32,192 nt of DNA from an uncultured Clostridia bacterium (GCA_947631975.1 CANRNM010000009.1:1-32192); one strand, 5' to 3'; counted from the stretch's first letter, positions 15,659 through 23,915 are shown. Numbers and translations are program-made. Notes: a model not told the origin generated them from the sequence alone.

Positions 15659-16821
15659 TTATTTATTTCCGTATAATAATTTATACAATGTGGGATTCAG
15701 CTCATATTCCTTGATAAGAGCTTCAAGCTCGGCTTTTTTATGTTCATCGGGCTTTTTGTCTGTCTTGACCGACCTTATCATTATATTTTTGGGCGTATGC
15801 TCCATGTCTATAAATTCCATCACCTTGACATCATAGCCCATAAGCTCGATAAGTCTTGCTCTTATTGCGTCCGTCATGAGAGCCGAAAAGCGTTCTTTTA
15901 TAATACCGTGTTCCAGCATAATATCCATTTTGTCATTTTTTATCTGAGAAAAAAGCTCGTGCTGACAGCAGGGAACATTCATCATTACTTTACAGCCCCA
16001 ACGTATGCCGTGATATATAGCGTAGTCGGTTGCGGTATCGCAGGCATGGAGGGTTATTATCATGGATATTCGCTCATCCTTGTTTTCAATGTCCGCAATG
16101 TCCTCGCAGTAAAACTTAAGATCGTTAAAGCCGAATTTATCCGCAAGCGAATTGCAGTAGTCCACAACATCTTTTTTGAGGTCATAGCCCCTAATTTCAA
16201 TATTTTTGTTATTCAGAATATTGAAATAATGATAAATTGCAAATGTAAGATAGCTTTTTCCGCAGCCCATATCTATAATGACGGAATTATCGGGTATATA
16301 TTCTTCCACATCCCTAAGCATTTCAAGAAATTTATTTATCTGTCTGAATTTCTTTTGCCTGTGGGCGGGCACAATGCCCTTTTATCCATGAGCCCCAGCT
16401 TATAAAGCCAGTCCGTATATTCGCCTTCGGGTATGATATAATTTTTATGCTTGTTGTGCTCTCTTACGGAATGTGAAAAATTTATATTGTCCTTTACTCC
16501 CGTGAGCGTAAACTGCCTTTTCTTATTCATAAGCAGGGTGCACAGCTTATCCGCTCTTATGTTGCACTGCTTGAAATTTGCCTGCATCCTCTCCAGCACA
16601 GCGTCAAACACATCGTCGGGAGATATGTTGCTGTGCACGACCTTATCCTTTGTATATTCGGAAAACTGATAGCAAAGCCCATCTTTTAGCATTATGGCTT
16701 CCGCCTTTATTTTTATGACGGCTTCGCTCTTTTTTATGGGAGAGCTTATTGTTATGCTTTCTATTGAATTTTTGTCTATCAAGCCTTCAAGCTGATTTTT
16801 TACATCTGTAATATCAAGCAT
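15659..16821 (-). pseudogene. SAM-dependent methyltransferase gene split by a one-base frameshift
   Basis: Two minus-strand ORFs make up one protein of about 386 aa. ORF 16821-16336 is an N-terminal region ending YTDWLYKLGLMDKR before drifting out of frame. ORF 16372-15659 resumes with KKFRQINKFLEML and a Rossmann methyltransferase domain (IIDMGCGKSYLTFAIY, LHACDTATD, NVPCCQHEL). The track's start for the second ORF is an internal GTG with no ribosome site. Adding one A to the AAAA run at 16380-16383 gives D-K-K-G-I-V-P-A-H-R-Q-K-K-F without interruption, like the full-length family. It is either a real single-base deletion or a homopolymer sequencing error. The first ORF begins directly after the ylmC stop. 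Substrate unknown. Confidence 0.82.
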
Positions 16822-17094
16822 TTATTCTTCCTCGCAAATTTTTAGACATTTTTCGCGGTCTGTATCCACCAGAATTATGTCCGAACCTATTTTTACAACA
16901 TTGCACCAGTCTATACAGTATTCCTTCTTTTTGCCGAAAAATGAGAAAATACCTTTTACAGCGGGTACAATTATATGCCTTATCTTTCCGTCGCAGCAGT
17001 CAACGCTCACATCGCACTCAGAGCCCAGTCTGCTGCCGTCGCGCACATTTATGACCTCCTTGTCCATAAGTCTTGATGTTTCAAAAGCGTTCAT
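16822..17094 (-). CDS. YlmC/YmxH-family PRC-barrel protein
   Basis: The 90-aa protein (FETSRLMDKEVINVRDGSRLG, DCCDGKIRHIIVPA, DWCNVVKIGSDIILV) matches the small PRC-barrel family annotated YlmC/YmxH, found mainly in spore-forming Firmicutes. The molecular role is not established. GGGGTGAT lies just upstream of the ATG at 17094. Its stop abuts the ATG of the methyltransferase ORF (16821), so the two are co-translated. Confidence 0.85.
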   Translation of the reverse strand: MNAFETSRLMDKEVINVRDGSRLGSECDVSVDCCDGKIRHIIVPAVKGIFSFFGKKKEYCIDWCNVVKIGSDIILVDTDREKCLKICEEE

Positions 17095-17142
17095 ATTATC
17101 ACCCCTAGAAATATATGCGGGGCAAAGAATGTACTAAAACAC

Positions 17143-17937
17143 CTAAAAGCCTATTCTTTCAAGCCAGTTGCAGTAGAGGGAAAACCACTGCTCCGTTCCC
17201 CTTATGCCTTCGGCAAGGTCTATGCCGTGTTTGCCGTCCGGGAAAATATGAAGCTCGAATACACAGCCTTTTTCTTTTAAAGCCGATGCCATTTCAATGG
17301 AATTTCGGCAGTCAACGCCCTTGTCACCTACGGTATGCCATATAAATACCGGAGGCATATCCTCTCTGACAGAATTTTCAAGCGAAAAATCATACTTAAG
17401 TTCTTCGCTTCCCATGCAGAGATTATCGCCCGAACGGAAATGCGACACGGGCTTTGTGAGGCTTATTACGGGATAGCAAAGACAGAGAGCGTCGGGTCTT
17501 GCCGACAATGCGTCCGCGCCGTCTATTGCTTCATAGTCGTATTTGTCATAAAATTCCGTGGTAAGTCCTGCAAGATGAGCGCCTGCACTGAAGCCCATTA
17601 TGCCTATTTTGTCGGCATATATGTTGTATCTATCGGCATTATATCTTATGTAGCGCATAGCTCTTTTGCTGTCCCAAAGCTGAATGGGATGCGCGTAGGG
17701 CGCAATTCTGTAATATAGCACAAAGGCGCTTATGCCCTTTTCGTTGAGTCTTTTTGCAACATTTGCTCCCTCGTGGTCTGCCAGATGGTCATAGCCGCCG
17801 CCCGGAAGTATGAGCACACAGCTGTGCTTTTTGCCGTCGTATATTACAAATTCCTCAAGCTCGGGCTTGTTTATATTTTGTCCGCAGTCATATTCCTCAT
17901 TGTAGCCAAGAGGCTTATCATTCCATATATTCAGCAT
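17143..17937 (-). CDS. Alpha/beta hydrolase, esterase/acetyl-xylan-esterase type
   Basis: The 264-aa protein is a single-domain serine hydrolase. It has the oxyanion strand and loop LILPGGGYDHLADHEG, a nucleophile elbow GFSAGAH, an aspartate near WHTVGDKGVD and the catalytic histidine in DGKHGIDLA. This arrangement is typical of BD-FAE/acetyl-esterase-like enzymes that deacylate sugars or small esters; the substrate cannot be read from sequence. No signal peptide, so cytosolic. I start at 17937 because AAAGGAG lies 6 nt ahead. The track's ATG at 17955 overlaps the map stop as ATGA but has no ribosome site. It lies downstream of map in the same direction. Confidence 0.85.
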   Translation of the reverse strand: MLNIWNDKPLGYNEEYDCGQNINKPELEEFVIYDGKKHSCVLILPGGGYDHLADHEGANVAKRLNEKGISAFVLYYRIAPYAHPIQLWDSKRAMRYIRYNADRYNIYADKIGIMGFSAGAHLAGLTTEFYDKYDYEAIDGADALSARPDALCLCYPVISLTKPVSHFRSGDNLCMGSEELKYDFSLENSVREDMPPVFIWHTVGDKGVDCRNSIEMASALKEKGCVFELHIFPDGKHGIDLAEGIRGTEQWFSLYCNWLERIGF

Positions 17938-17951
17938 TGTTTTCTCCTTTG

Positions 17952-18827
17952 TCATAGCGTGAGTATTTCATATCCGTTTTCGGTAACGAGCACCGTATGC
18001 TCCCACTGCGCCGAAAGGCTTCCGTCCGCCGTTGTAACCGTCCAGCTGTCCTCGGAGGATACCTTGCAGTCCCATGTGCCTTCGTTTATCATAGGCTCTA
18101 CGGTGAACACCATTCCGGGCACCATTATCATTGTTTTTCTGTCCGTTCTGTAGTGATTCACAACGGGGTCCTCGTGAAATTTCAGCCCTACTCCGTGTCC
18201 GCAAAGCGCCCTCACAACGCCGTAGCCGTTTTCATCCGCAATGTCGTTTATAACATTGCCTATGTCCGAAACGGGTCTGTAGGGCTTTATGGCGTCTATT
18301 CCCGAAAGCATACATTTTTTTGTAACCTCCACAAGCTTCTTTGCGTTTTCGGGTACGTCGCCTATCATATACATTCGGCTCATATCCGAATAATAGCCGT
18401 TAAGTATTGTCGTTATGTCCACATTTACAATATCTCCGTTTTTGAGTATTTCCCTCTCCGAAGGTATGCCGTGGCAGACAACATTGTTTATGGATGTACA
18501 GCAGTGCTTGGGGAAGTCCTCATACTTATAGTCTGCGCATATTCCGCCCGCGTCCTCCGTCATTTCATACACAAGCCTGTCTATCGCCTCCGTGGACACC
18601 CCTTCTTTTATAAATCCATCAAGCGCGTCCATGATGGCTATTGATACCCTTGCGCTTTCTCTTATGCCCTGTATCTGTTCGGGAAACAGTATAAGATGTC
18701 TGTCGGGTATGGGATAGCCCTTTTCAACATATTCCTTAAGATTTTCTTCGTCGCTTCTTTCGTGGCACTGCTTGTATTTTTTGCCGCAGCCGCACCAGCA
18801 TTTATCATTTCTGCCTATTTTAAACAA
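17952..18827 (-). CDS. map: Methionine aminopeptidase with N-terminal SEC-C zinc motif
   Basis: The enzyme removes the initiator methionine from new proteins. The 291-aa protein has an N-terminal SEC-C-type zinc motif (NDKCWCGCGKKYKQCH) in residues 1-22 and then a type I M24 peptidase. Metal ligands are visible: two Asp in NVDITTILNGYYSDMSR, His in CGHGVGLKFH, Glu in FTVEPMI and Glu in WEHTVL. The start is TTG at 18827, supported by AAAGGAG 8 nt upstream, and it is the only in-frame start that keeps the zinc motif. It overlaps the end of the upstream nuclease-like gene by 13 nt. Confidence 0.94.
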   Translation of the reverse strand: MFKIGRNDKCWCGCGKKYKQCHERSDEENLKEYVEKGYPIPDRHLILFPEQIQGIRESARVSIAIMDALDGFIKEGVSTEAIDRLVYEMTEDAGGICADYKYEDFPKHCCTSINNVVCHGIPSEREILKNGDIVNVDITTILNGYYSDMSRMYMIGDVPENAKKLVEVTKKCMLSGIDAIKPYRPVSDIGNVINDIADENGYGVVRALCGHGVGLKFHEDPVVNHYRTDRKTMIMVPGMVFTVEPMINEGTWDCKVSSEDSWTVTTADGSLSAQWEHTVLVTENGYEILTL

Positions 18828-19504
18828 AGCTCAGGCTCCTTTCTGTAAAACTCGACTATATCCTCATAGTCCTTTATTTTGAGCGTTTTCATGCCCTCCT
18901 CGCGGGCAGTATACACTCCCCTTTTAATACGCACAAAATAATTGTAGTGGTTTCTGCTCAAAACCTTTTTTATATTTTCCTTACATTCCCTCATGTTTAT
19001 ACTGCCGTATTTCTCTATGTAGCAAAGCGCGGCTATAAGGCTTTCCTTATGCGCCGTAACTATTTTTCGCCTTGACTGACCGCCGAGGTTCAGAGACATT
19101 TTTCTGGCGGAGACCTCTTTTTCTATGCCCCTTCGCCTTGACCGCTTTGCGCTTGTGTCTTCTCCACGGGGCTCCAGCACTATGTCCGCCCTTTTGGTGG
19201 AATTGAGCACAACTATAAGTCCGCAGTCAATCGCCCTTAAGATATCCAGTTTTTTTCTGAACGCCGCCGAACGCATATTCTTGGGTCTTGGTATGACGGC
19301 GTATACATAGGGCGTCATTTTTTTGCGGTTGACAAGCTGATATATGAGCTCTATGGTAAAGCCTCTTTTTAGCTCGCATATCACAGTTATATCATCCCTT
19401 GTAGCCACAACGTCGCAGTTCATGACCTCTGCGTCCACCTTGAAACCCAAGCCTTCAAAGAATTTTTGAACGGGAGCATAAAGCTCTGTTTCGCTTTTTA
19501 TCAT
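18815..19504 (-). CDS. DUF2161-type putative PD-(D/E)XK phosphodiesterase
   Basis: The 229-aa protein resembles the DUF2161 family. The N-terminal half shows a nuclease-like core: an Asp in NCDVVATRDD followed by the strand VICELKRG, giving the D...ExK pattern of PD-(D/E)XK enzymes. The middle is Arg/Lys-rich (SAKRSRRRGIEKE) and the C-terminal half looks like a winged-helix segment (LIAALCYIEKYGSINMRE). A role in DNA or RNA metabolism is possible but no substrate is known. It overlaps pepP by 4 nt (ATGA) and map by 13 nt, so it is embedded in the peptidase operon. Confidence 0.75.
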   Translation of the reverse strand: MIKSETELYAPVQKFFEGLGFKVDAEVMNCDVVATRDDITVICELKRGFTIELIYQLVNRKKMTPYVYAVIPRPKNMRSAAFRKKLDILRAIDCGLIVVLNSTKRADIVLEPRGEDTSAKRSRRRGIEKEVSARKMSLNLGGQSRRKIVTAHKESLIAALCYIEKYGSINMRECKENIKKVLSRNHYNYFVRIKRGVYTAREEGMKTLKIKDYEDIVEFYRKEPELCLK

Positions 19505-20751
19505 ATGAGTTTACCTGCCATAAAGTTTTCTATGTCCTCGGCTTCTTTTATTATGTCGGAAGAAAGCACTCGGCAGCCGTCGCTTGTAACAAGAACGTTG
19601 TCCTCTATTCTTATGCCTATGCCCTCTTCTTCTATATAAAGCCCGGGCTCAACGGTAAACACCATGCCTTCTTCAAGCAAGCCCTCGTTATGTCTGCCCG
19701 CATCGTGGGTCTCAAGTCCGAGGCTATGGCTCACGCCGTGATAATAATATTTGCTTACTTCCGATTTGTCCTTTATAAGTCCCAGCTCTTTAAGAGCTTT
19801 TTCGTAGTATTCGATAAGTATTGTATTGAGAGAACCGAATTCAATGCCGGGTCTTATGGATGAGATCACTTTTTTCTGACCCTCAAGCACTATATTGTAT
19901 ATTTCCTTCTGCCTTTCGGTAAATTTGCCGTTTACGGGAAATGTCCTTGTTATGTCTCCGTTGTAATAATGCCATTGAGCGCCCAAATCGCAGAGTATAA
20001 GGTCGTTTTCGCAGGTTATGCCGTCGTTGGAGCTGTAGTGGAGTACGGTCGCATTTTTACCGCTTGCCGCTATTGTCTTGAAAGCAAAGTCCTTAACGCC
20101 GTTTTTCTTCAGCTCAAAGTCAAAATATGCCTCTATCTCATATTCTGCCATACCCGCCTTGGCGTTTTTCATCATGGAATAAATGCCTTTTTTTGTTATA
20201 TCTATAGCCTTCTCGATTTCCGCTATCTCGCAGGGCTCCTTTATTCTTCTGAAATTTGCAATGGTATCGTATACATTCAGAATATTTACATAGGGATAGC
20301 CCGATTTTATTTTTTCGGCAAGCCTTATGGCTTGTGTTGAGTATGATATATTCCTGTTTTCCAGGTCTAAATATATATTCTTAAGCCTATTGTTGAATAT
20401 TGCGGAGGAAAGAGATTTTTCAAAATTATCCGTATAGCTTACGGACGAAATACCGCTTATTTCCTTAGCTTCATCTATAGTTACGGTTTCACCCGTCCAC
20501 TTTGCCTCCACGGGATCGGGACGCTTTATAAAAAGCGTAGTCTGAATATTTCCCTTGCTTTTGAGCATAAGAAGTATAATATTTTCATCGTCTATGCCCG
20601 TCATATAATAAAAATTTCTTGAAGGCGTGAAGGTATAAAATTCATCGCCCGCCTTGACGGGCGAGGCTCCGCTTAAAAGTATTACCGCCGAATTGTCCTC
20701 TATTTCGGAGCAGAGCTTTTTTCTGTTGTTCAAATAAAAACTGCTTTCCAT
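19501..20751 (-). CDS. pepP: Xaa-Pro aminopeptidase (M24B)
   Basis: This peptidase removes N-terminal residues preceding proline. The 416-aa protein has the AMP_N domain (FYYMTGIDDENIILL) and an M24 catalytic domain. Its metal ligands are LCDLGAQWHYYNGDITR (two Asp), HGVSHSLGLETHD (His), TVEPGLYI (Glu) and GIRIEDNVLVT (Glu). Length fits the family (about 415-440). The ATG at 20751 has an AGGAG-like site in GGAGAAAAC upstream. It heads a tightly packed set with the DUF2161 gene and map, so two M24 peptidases are made from the same transcript. Confidence 0.94.
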   Translation of the reverse strand: MESSFYLNNRKKLCSEIEDNSAVILLSGASPVKAGDEFYTFTPSRNFYYMTGIDDENIILLMLKSKGNIQTTLFIKRPDPVEAKWTGETVTIDEAKEISGISSVSYTDNFEKSLSSAIFNNRLKNIYLDLENRNISYSTQAIRLAEKIKSGYPYVNILNVYDTIANFRRIKEPCEIAEIEKAIDITKKGIYSMMKNAKAGMAEYEIEAYFDFELKKNGVKDFAFKTIAASGKNATVLHYSSNDGITCENDLILCDLGAQWHYYNGDITRTFPVNGKFTERQKEIYNIVLEGQKKVISSIRPGIEFGSLNTILIEYYEKALKELGLIKDKSEVSKYYYHGVSHSLGLETHDAGRHNEGLLEEGMVFTVEPGLYIEEEGIGIRIEDNVLVTSDGCRVLSSDIIKEAEDIENFMAGKLI

Positions 20752-20768
20752 TGTTTTCTCCTATATTA

Positions 20769-20975
20769 TCACAGGCATTTTTTGAGCCTTTTTTCTATAT
20801 TTTTGACTATGTCGTCCAGCCTGAAGCACACATCCACATTTTCTATGCTTTTTATTTCTGCGTTTGTAACAGGTTTTCCGCTGTTGTCTATTCCCAGATC
20901 CGCAATGCTTAGCCATATCTTATTTTCAGCAATCACAGCGAAGGTCAGAAGGGACATATAAATTATTTTTTTCAC
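20769..20975 (-). CDS. Small protein of unknown function
   Basis: A 68-aa product that I do not recognise. The first about 23 residues are hydrophobic (IIYMSLLTFAVIA) and could insert in a membrane; the rest is charged and ends in a Lys-rich helix (IVKNIEKRLKKCL). I use GTG at 20975 because GAGGTG lies 6 nt upstream; the track's GTG at 20984 is inside that site. It precedes pepP by 17 nt in the same direction. The good ribosome site and operon position argue that it is real. Confidence 0.55.
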   Translation of the reverse strand: MKKIIYMSLLTFAVIAENKIWLSIADLGIDNSGKPVTNAEIKSIENVDVCFRLDDIVKNIEKRLKKCL

Positions 20976-21023
20976 AAAAATCACCTCATACGAAGTATTG
21001 ACTCATTTTGTGAATATAATACG

Positions 21024-22070
21024 TCAATCCTCCCTAAGCTTTACGACTCTTGCGGCTTTTCGCCTGTTCTGATCCTGCATCTGAGCATAGTGCCGTCTTG
21101 TGGTGTTTACATCCTTATGTCCCAGAACATCGGCTACAAGATATATATCTCCCGTTTCGTTATAAAGCGTTGTGCCGTATGTGCTCCTAAGCTTATGGGG
21201 CGATATCTTTTTTAACATCGTAACCTTGCCCGCATATTTTTTAACGAGCTTTTCAACGGAACGCACGCCTATCCTCTTGTTTTGCAGGGAGAGAAAAAGA
21301 GCCTTTTCACTGCCTTCCTTGGGTTCTTTTTTGCTTCTTTCCTCCAGATAGTCCTTAAGTGCCTTTTCGACCTCCTCGCCGAAATAGACTACCATTTCGT
21401 TTCCGCCCTTGCGCGTAATTTTAACGCCGTTTATGTCAAAGTCGATATTGTCGATATCTATGCCCACGCACTCCGAAACTCTCATTCCCGTACCGAGCAG
21501 CAGAGATACTATAGCGAGGTCTCTTTTGGATGTGATATCATGAAACTTTTTCTCGCCTTCGGTGAGCCTTTCGCCGTTTTCTATGACATCCAGAAGCTCT
21601 GCCGTTTCGTTAGGCTCAAGCCTTATTATTTCCTTTTCATGCACCTTGGGAGTGATGACAAGTTCCGCGGGATTAGCGGATATCTTCTCCATTCTGTAGA
21701 AGTACTTAAAAAGCGCGCGCACCGCCGCAAGCTTTCTAAGCTTTCCGTTTTCGTGATTTGATTTTTCCTCGCCGTCGGAATTTATATAATATTCCGTATA
21801 GCTCATAAATTCGTTCAAGTCAGTAGCCGTTACCTTTGAAAGGTCATCTATTGTGAGCTCTTTAACGCTTTTGCCCTCGAACTTGGGATTTTCTTCCACC
21901 AGGAAATTAAAAAACACCTTGAGGTCATAGCTGTATGCAACTCTTGTGCGTATCTCCCTGCTGTTTGCAAGCGCAAGAAAAAACTCCCTGCAAAACATGG
22001 GAAGCTCTTTGAGCATATCTCTTAGCTTTAGCGTGAGCTTATTTTTTACTTCCTCGTGATATCCCGGCAT
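21024..22070 (-). CDS. Tyrosine recombinase, XerC/D-like
   Basis: The 348-aa protein has an N-terminal SAM-like core-binding domain (residues about 20-140) and the catalytic domain with all expected residues: Arg in GTGMRVSEC, Lys in TRKGGN, HKLR, HKDVNTTRRHY with the nucleophilic tyrosine. It is slightly longer than classical XerC/XerD (about 300), with an extra N-terminal helix and a longer insertion in the core-binding domain. No attachment sites, phage or conjugation genes surround it, so a chromosomal Xer-type role is more likely than integration of a mobile element. It starts at 22070 in a TGATG overlap with the TtcA-like gene, with GGAGG 8 nt ahead; the track's ATG at 22085 overlaps this site. 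Confidence 0.85.
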   Translation of the reverse strand: MPGYHEEVKNKLTLKLRDMLKELPMFCREFFLALANSREIRTRVAYSYDLKVFFNFLVEENPKFEGKSVKELTIDDLSKVTATDLNEFMSYTEYYINSDGEEKSNHENGKLRKLAAVRALFKYFYRMEKISANPAELVITPKVHEKEIIRLEPNETAELLDVIENGERLTEGEKKFHDITSKRDLAIVSLLLGTGMRVSECVGIDIDNIDFDINGVKITRKGGNEMVVYFGEEVEKALKDYLEERSKKEPKEGSEKALFLSLQNKRIGVRSVEKLVKKYAGKVTMLKKISPHKLRSTYGTTLYNETGDIYLVADVLGHKDVNTTRRHYAQMQDQNRRKAARVVKLRED

Positions 22071-22789
22071 CAGTCTATCCTCCATCCCTCTATGTCCGAA
22101 CGCTTTATAGCGTTGAATGTTCTTTCCTCAAAGTGGTCGTATTTGAGCGAAAACTCCTTTACCATATTTTTTATGTCCTCTCTCGTGGTTTTACCGTCTA
22201 CGGGACACTTGTTTTTTACAATAGGCAGATTTTCTTTGTTTGCAAAGCCTATCACATCCCTTTCGGGAACATATATGAGAGGCCTTATAGATGAGATCTT
22301 GCGTCTGCTGAGATATGTGCATGGGCTGAAGCAGTGTATTCTGCCCTCATATAAAAGCGCCATAAGGAAGGTCTCTATAACGTCATCCCTGTTGTGTCCA
22401 AGCGCCATTTTATTGCATTTAAGCTCATCGGCAAGAGTATTGAGCGCGCCTTTTCGCATCTTGGCGCATAGGGCGCAGGGATTTTTCTCCTCCCTCGCTT
22501 CAAAAACTATGGGCGCTATGTCCGTATCTATGATATGATAATTAACGCCTATTTTATCACAAAACGCCGTAACGGGCGAAAAATCCATGCCCTCAAAGCC
22601 AACATTTACCGTTATGGCTTCCAACTCGTAGCGCTTGGGATAAAACCTCTGCATTGCTTTCAGCACTGACAGGAGCGCAAGGCTGTCCTTGCCTCCCGAT
22701 ATGCCTACGGCGATTCTGTCGCCGTCCTCTATCATATTGTAATCCTGCACTGCCCGTCTGACAAGACTTAGCATTTGCTGCATTTTCAT
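22070..22789 (-). CDS. TtcA-like tRNA thiolation protein (PP-loop ATPase)
   Basis: The 239-aa protein has the PP-loop GISGGKDSLALL that adenylates the tRNA base, a CALCAKMRKG motif and the GHNRDDVIETFLM segment. This is typical of the TtcA/TilS superfamily, and the CxxC places it in the TtcA branch (2-thiocytidine at position 32, iron-sulfur dependent). A second cysteine (IHCFSPC region) is present. Activity on another base cannot be excluded. Start at 22789 with GGAGG 6 nt upstream; the track's 22819 lacks a site. It is the first gene behind a consensus promoter and is translationally coupled to the recombinase. Confidence 0.85.
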   Translation of the reverse strand: MKMQQMLSLVRRAVQDYNMIEDGDRIAVGISGGKDSLALLSVLKAMQRFYPKRYELEAITVNVGFEGMDFSPVTAFCDKIGVNYHIIDTDIAPIVFEAREEKNPCALCAKMRKGALNTLADELKCNKMALGHNRDDVIETFLMALLYEGRIHCFSPCTYLSRRKISSIRPLIYVPERDVIGFANKENLPIVKNKCPVDGKTTREDIKNMVKEFSLKYDHFEERTFNAIKRSDIEGWRID

Positions 22790-22823
22790 ACAATTCCTCC
22801 AACTATTCGTAAAATACAAATAT

Positions 22824-22852
22824 ATTATATAACAACGAAAATATTAAGTCAA
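22824..22852 (-). promoter_or_regulatory. Promoter of the ttcA-like/recombinase operon
   Basis: Minus strand TTGACT (22852-22847), 17 nt, TATAAT (22829-22824), about 35 nt before the start. The -35 lies in the left arm of the inverted repeat shared with the divergent promoter. Confidence 0.8.
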
Positions 22853-22878
22853 CAAAAAACCAAAATATTGACTTAATA
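22842..22878. repeat. 11-bp inverted repeat holding both divergent -35 boxes
   Basis: TATTAAGTCAA (22842-22852) and TTGACTTAATA (22868-22878) are perfect inverted copies separated by 15 nt. Each arm contains the -35 of one of two outward promoters, so a dimeric regulator bound here would affect both. It may instead be only a symmetric back-to-back promoter. Confidence 0.75.
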
Positions 22879-22896
22879 ATAAATTTATTTTATAAT
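22868..22896 (+). promoter_or_regulatory. Promoter of the GNAT gene
   Basis: TTGACT (22868-22873), 17 nt, TATAAT (22891-22896), about 24 nt before the start codon. Same -35 and spacing as the opposite promoter. Confidence 0.8.
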
Positions 22897-22919
22897 GGTG
22901 ATAATAAGGAGAAATGAAT

Positions 22920-23420
22920 ATGAAAAACATACAGTTAAGAAAGGCACGGAAAGATGATGTGCCCGCGATAAACAATATATTGAATTATGCCATAATGAAC
23001 ACAAATTACAATCTGAACGAAAAACCCAGAACGCTTGAGGATGCTTACAAATGGTACGACGAGCACATGACTGAAGGCTATCCCGTATATGTTGCGGAGG
23101 TGGACGGCAAGGTCGAGGGCTGGGCATCGCTTTCGCACTTCAGAGCCTATTCGGGATATGACACTACGGCTGAAGTCTCTGTGTATGTGGACAAGAACTA
23201 CAGACACAAGGGGCTGGGAACACTGCTTGTAACAGAGCTTGAAAGAGATGCATCACGTTTTCACACGCTCATAGCCGTTATAACGGACAACAACACCGCG
23301 AGCATATCTCTGCACAGCAGATGCGGTTTTGTGCCAATGTGCACCATGAGAGAGCTTGCAAAGAAAAATAATGAATATGTGGATATAACATTTATGACAA
23401 AGAGAATAAATAAAAAATAA
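22920..23420 (+). CDS. GNAT N-acetyltransferase, phosphinothricin-acetyltransferase-like
   Basis: The 166-aa protein has the PAT/MnaT-type layout: QLRKARKDDVPAINNILNYAI at the start, YVAEVDGKVEGWASLS, then the acetyl-CoA loop VYVDKNYRHKGLGTLLV (R-x-K-G-x-G type), and ISLHSRCGF late. Close relatives acetylate methionine sulfoximine, phosphinothricin or related amino acids; the true substrate is unknown. I start at 22920 because AAGGAG sits 8 nt ahead, whereas the track's ATG (22914) is only 2 nt from it. It is transcribed from a consensus promoter shared in mirror image with the ttcA-like operon. Confidence 0.87.
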   Translation: MKNIQLRKARKDDVPAINNILNYAIMNTNYNLNEKPRTLEDAYKWYDEHMTEGYPVYVAEVDGKVEGWASLSHFRAYSGYDTTAEVSVYVDKNYRHKGLGTLLVTELERDASRFHTLIAVITDNNTASISLHSRCGFVPMCTMRELAKKNNEYVDITFMTKRINKK

Positions 23421-23446
23421 AAGCGCATAATAATAACGACAAAATG

Positions 23447-23473
23447 AGCAGTACAGAATGAAGTTGTACTGCT
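23447..23473 (+). terminator. Hairpin between GNAT and desulfoferrodoxin genes
   Basis: AGCAGTACA and TGTACTGCT form a perfect 9-bp stem with a 9-nt loop, followed by TGTTTATT. The T tract is weak, so it is either the GNAT terminator or an mRNA leader structure of the next gene. Confidence 0.6.
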
Positions 23474-23504
23474 TGTTTATTAAAAAAAACAGGAGGTCGT
23501 TATT

Positions 23505-23891
23505 GTGGAAAAACCCGAATTTCTTATATGCGAAAAATGCGGTAATCTTGTAGGACTTATACACGACGCAGGCGTTCCTATGTGGTGCTGCAAGCAGCAG
23601 ATGACGGAGCTTAAGGCTAACAGCACGGAAGCGTCGGGAGAAAAGCATCTGCCGGTTGTAAATGTGGAGGGAGATACCGTGAGGGTATGCGTAGGCTCGG
23701 ATATGCATCCCATGGGCGAGGATCATTATATACAGTGGGTATATCTCCTTACCGACAGAGGCGGACACAGAAAGATATTCAAGCCCGGCGACAAGCCCGA
23801 GCTTCTTTTCAACGTAGCGGGCGAAAAACCGTTGAGTGCCTATGCATACTGCAACAACCACGGACTTTGGAAAACGGACATAACAAAATGA
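23505..23891 (+). CDS. Desulfoferrodoxin (superoxide reductase, 2Fe type)
   Basis: The protein reduces superoxide to hydrogen peroxide, an oxygen-defence enzyme of anaerobes. The 128-aa protein has an N-terminal desulforedoxin-like iron site (CEKCGN and WCCKQQ, four cysteines) and a C-terminal superoxide reductase centre: His in EKHLPV, His residues in DMHPMGEDHYIQW, and Cys/His in YCNNHGLW. Both metal sites look complete. GTG start with AGGAGG 9 nt upstream. The stop codon lies inside the terminator stem that follows. Confidence 0.94.
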   Translation: MEKPEFLICEKCGNLVGLIHDAGVPMWCCKQQMTELKANSTEASGEKHLPVVNVEGDTVRVCVGSDMHPMGEDHYIQWVYLLTDRGGHRKIFKPGDKPELLFNVAGEKPLSAYAYCNNHGLWKTDITK

Positions 23892-23915
23892 GCAGGGGCA
23901 AGCCCTGCTCATTTT
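23885..23915. terminator. Bidirectional terminator overlapping the desulfoferrodoxin stop codon
   Basis: AAAATGAGCAGGG-GCAAG-CCCTGCTCATTTT is a perfect 13-bp stem. The TGA of the desulfoferrodoxin gene is within the left arm, and the last bases of trmB reach the right arm. Confidence 0.93.

Noticed and set aside
15659-16372. Reading the methyltransferase C-terminal ORF as a separate gene starting at GTG 16372
   Set aside because: No ribosome site, and the sequence continues the upstream ORF after a one-base shift; treated as one broken gene.
16376-16388. Programmed ribosomal frameshifting in the methyltransferase
   Set aside because: The AAAA run does not form a good slippery heptamer, and I see no strong downstream stimulatory hairpin. 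A deletion or sequencing error is simpler.
21004-21031. TTGAC/GTCAA inverted repeat between the recombinase and the small ORF as a promoter or terminator
   Set aside because: Only 5 bp, no correctly spaced -10 and no T tract.
21024-22070. Tyrosine recombinase as the integrase of a phage or integrative element
   Set aside because: No attachment repeats, tRNA target, phage or conjugation genes nearby; it is coupled to a tRNA-modification gene, so a housekeeping Xer-type role fits better.
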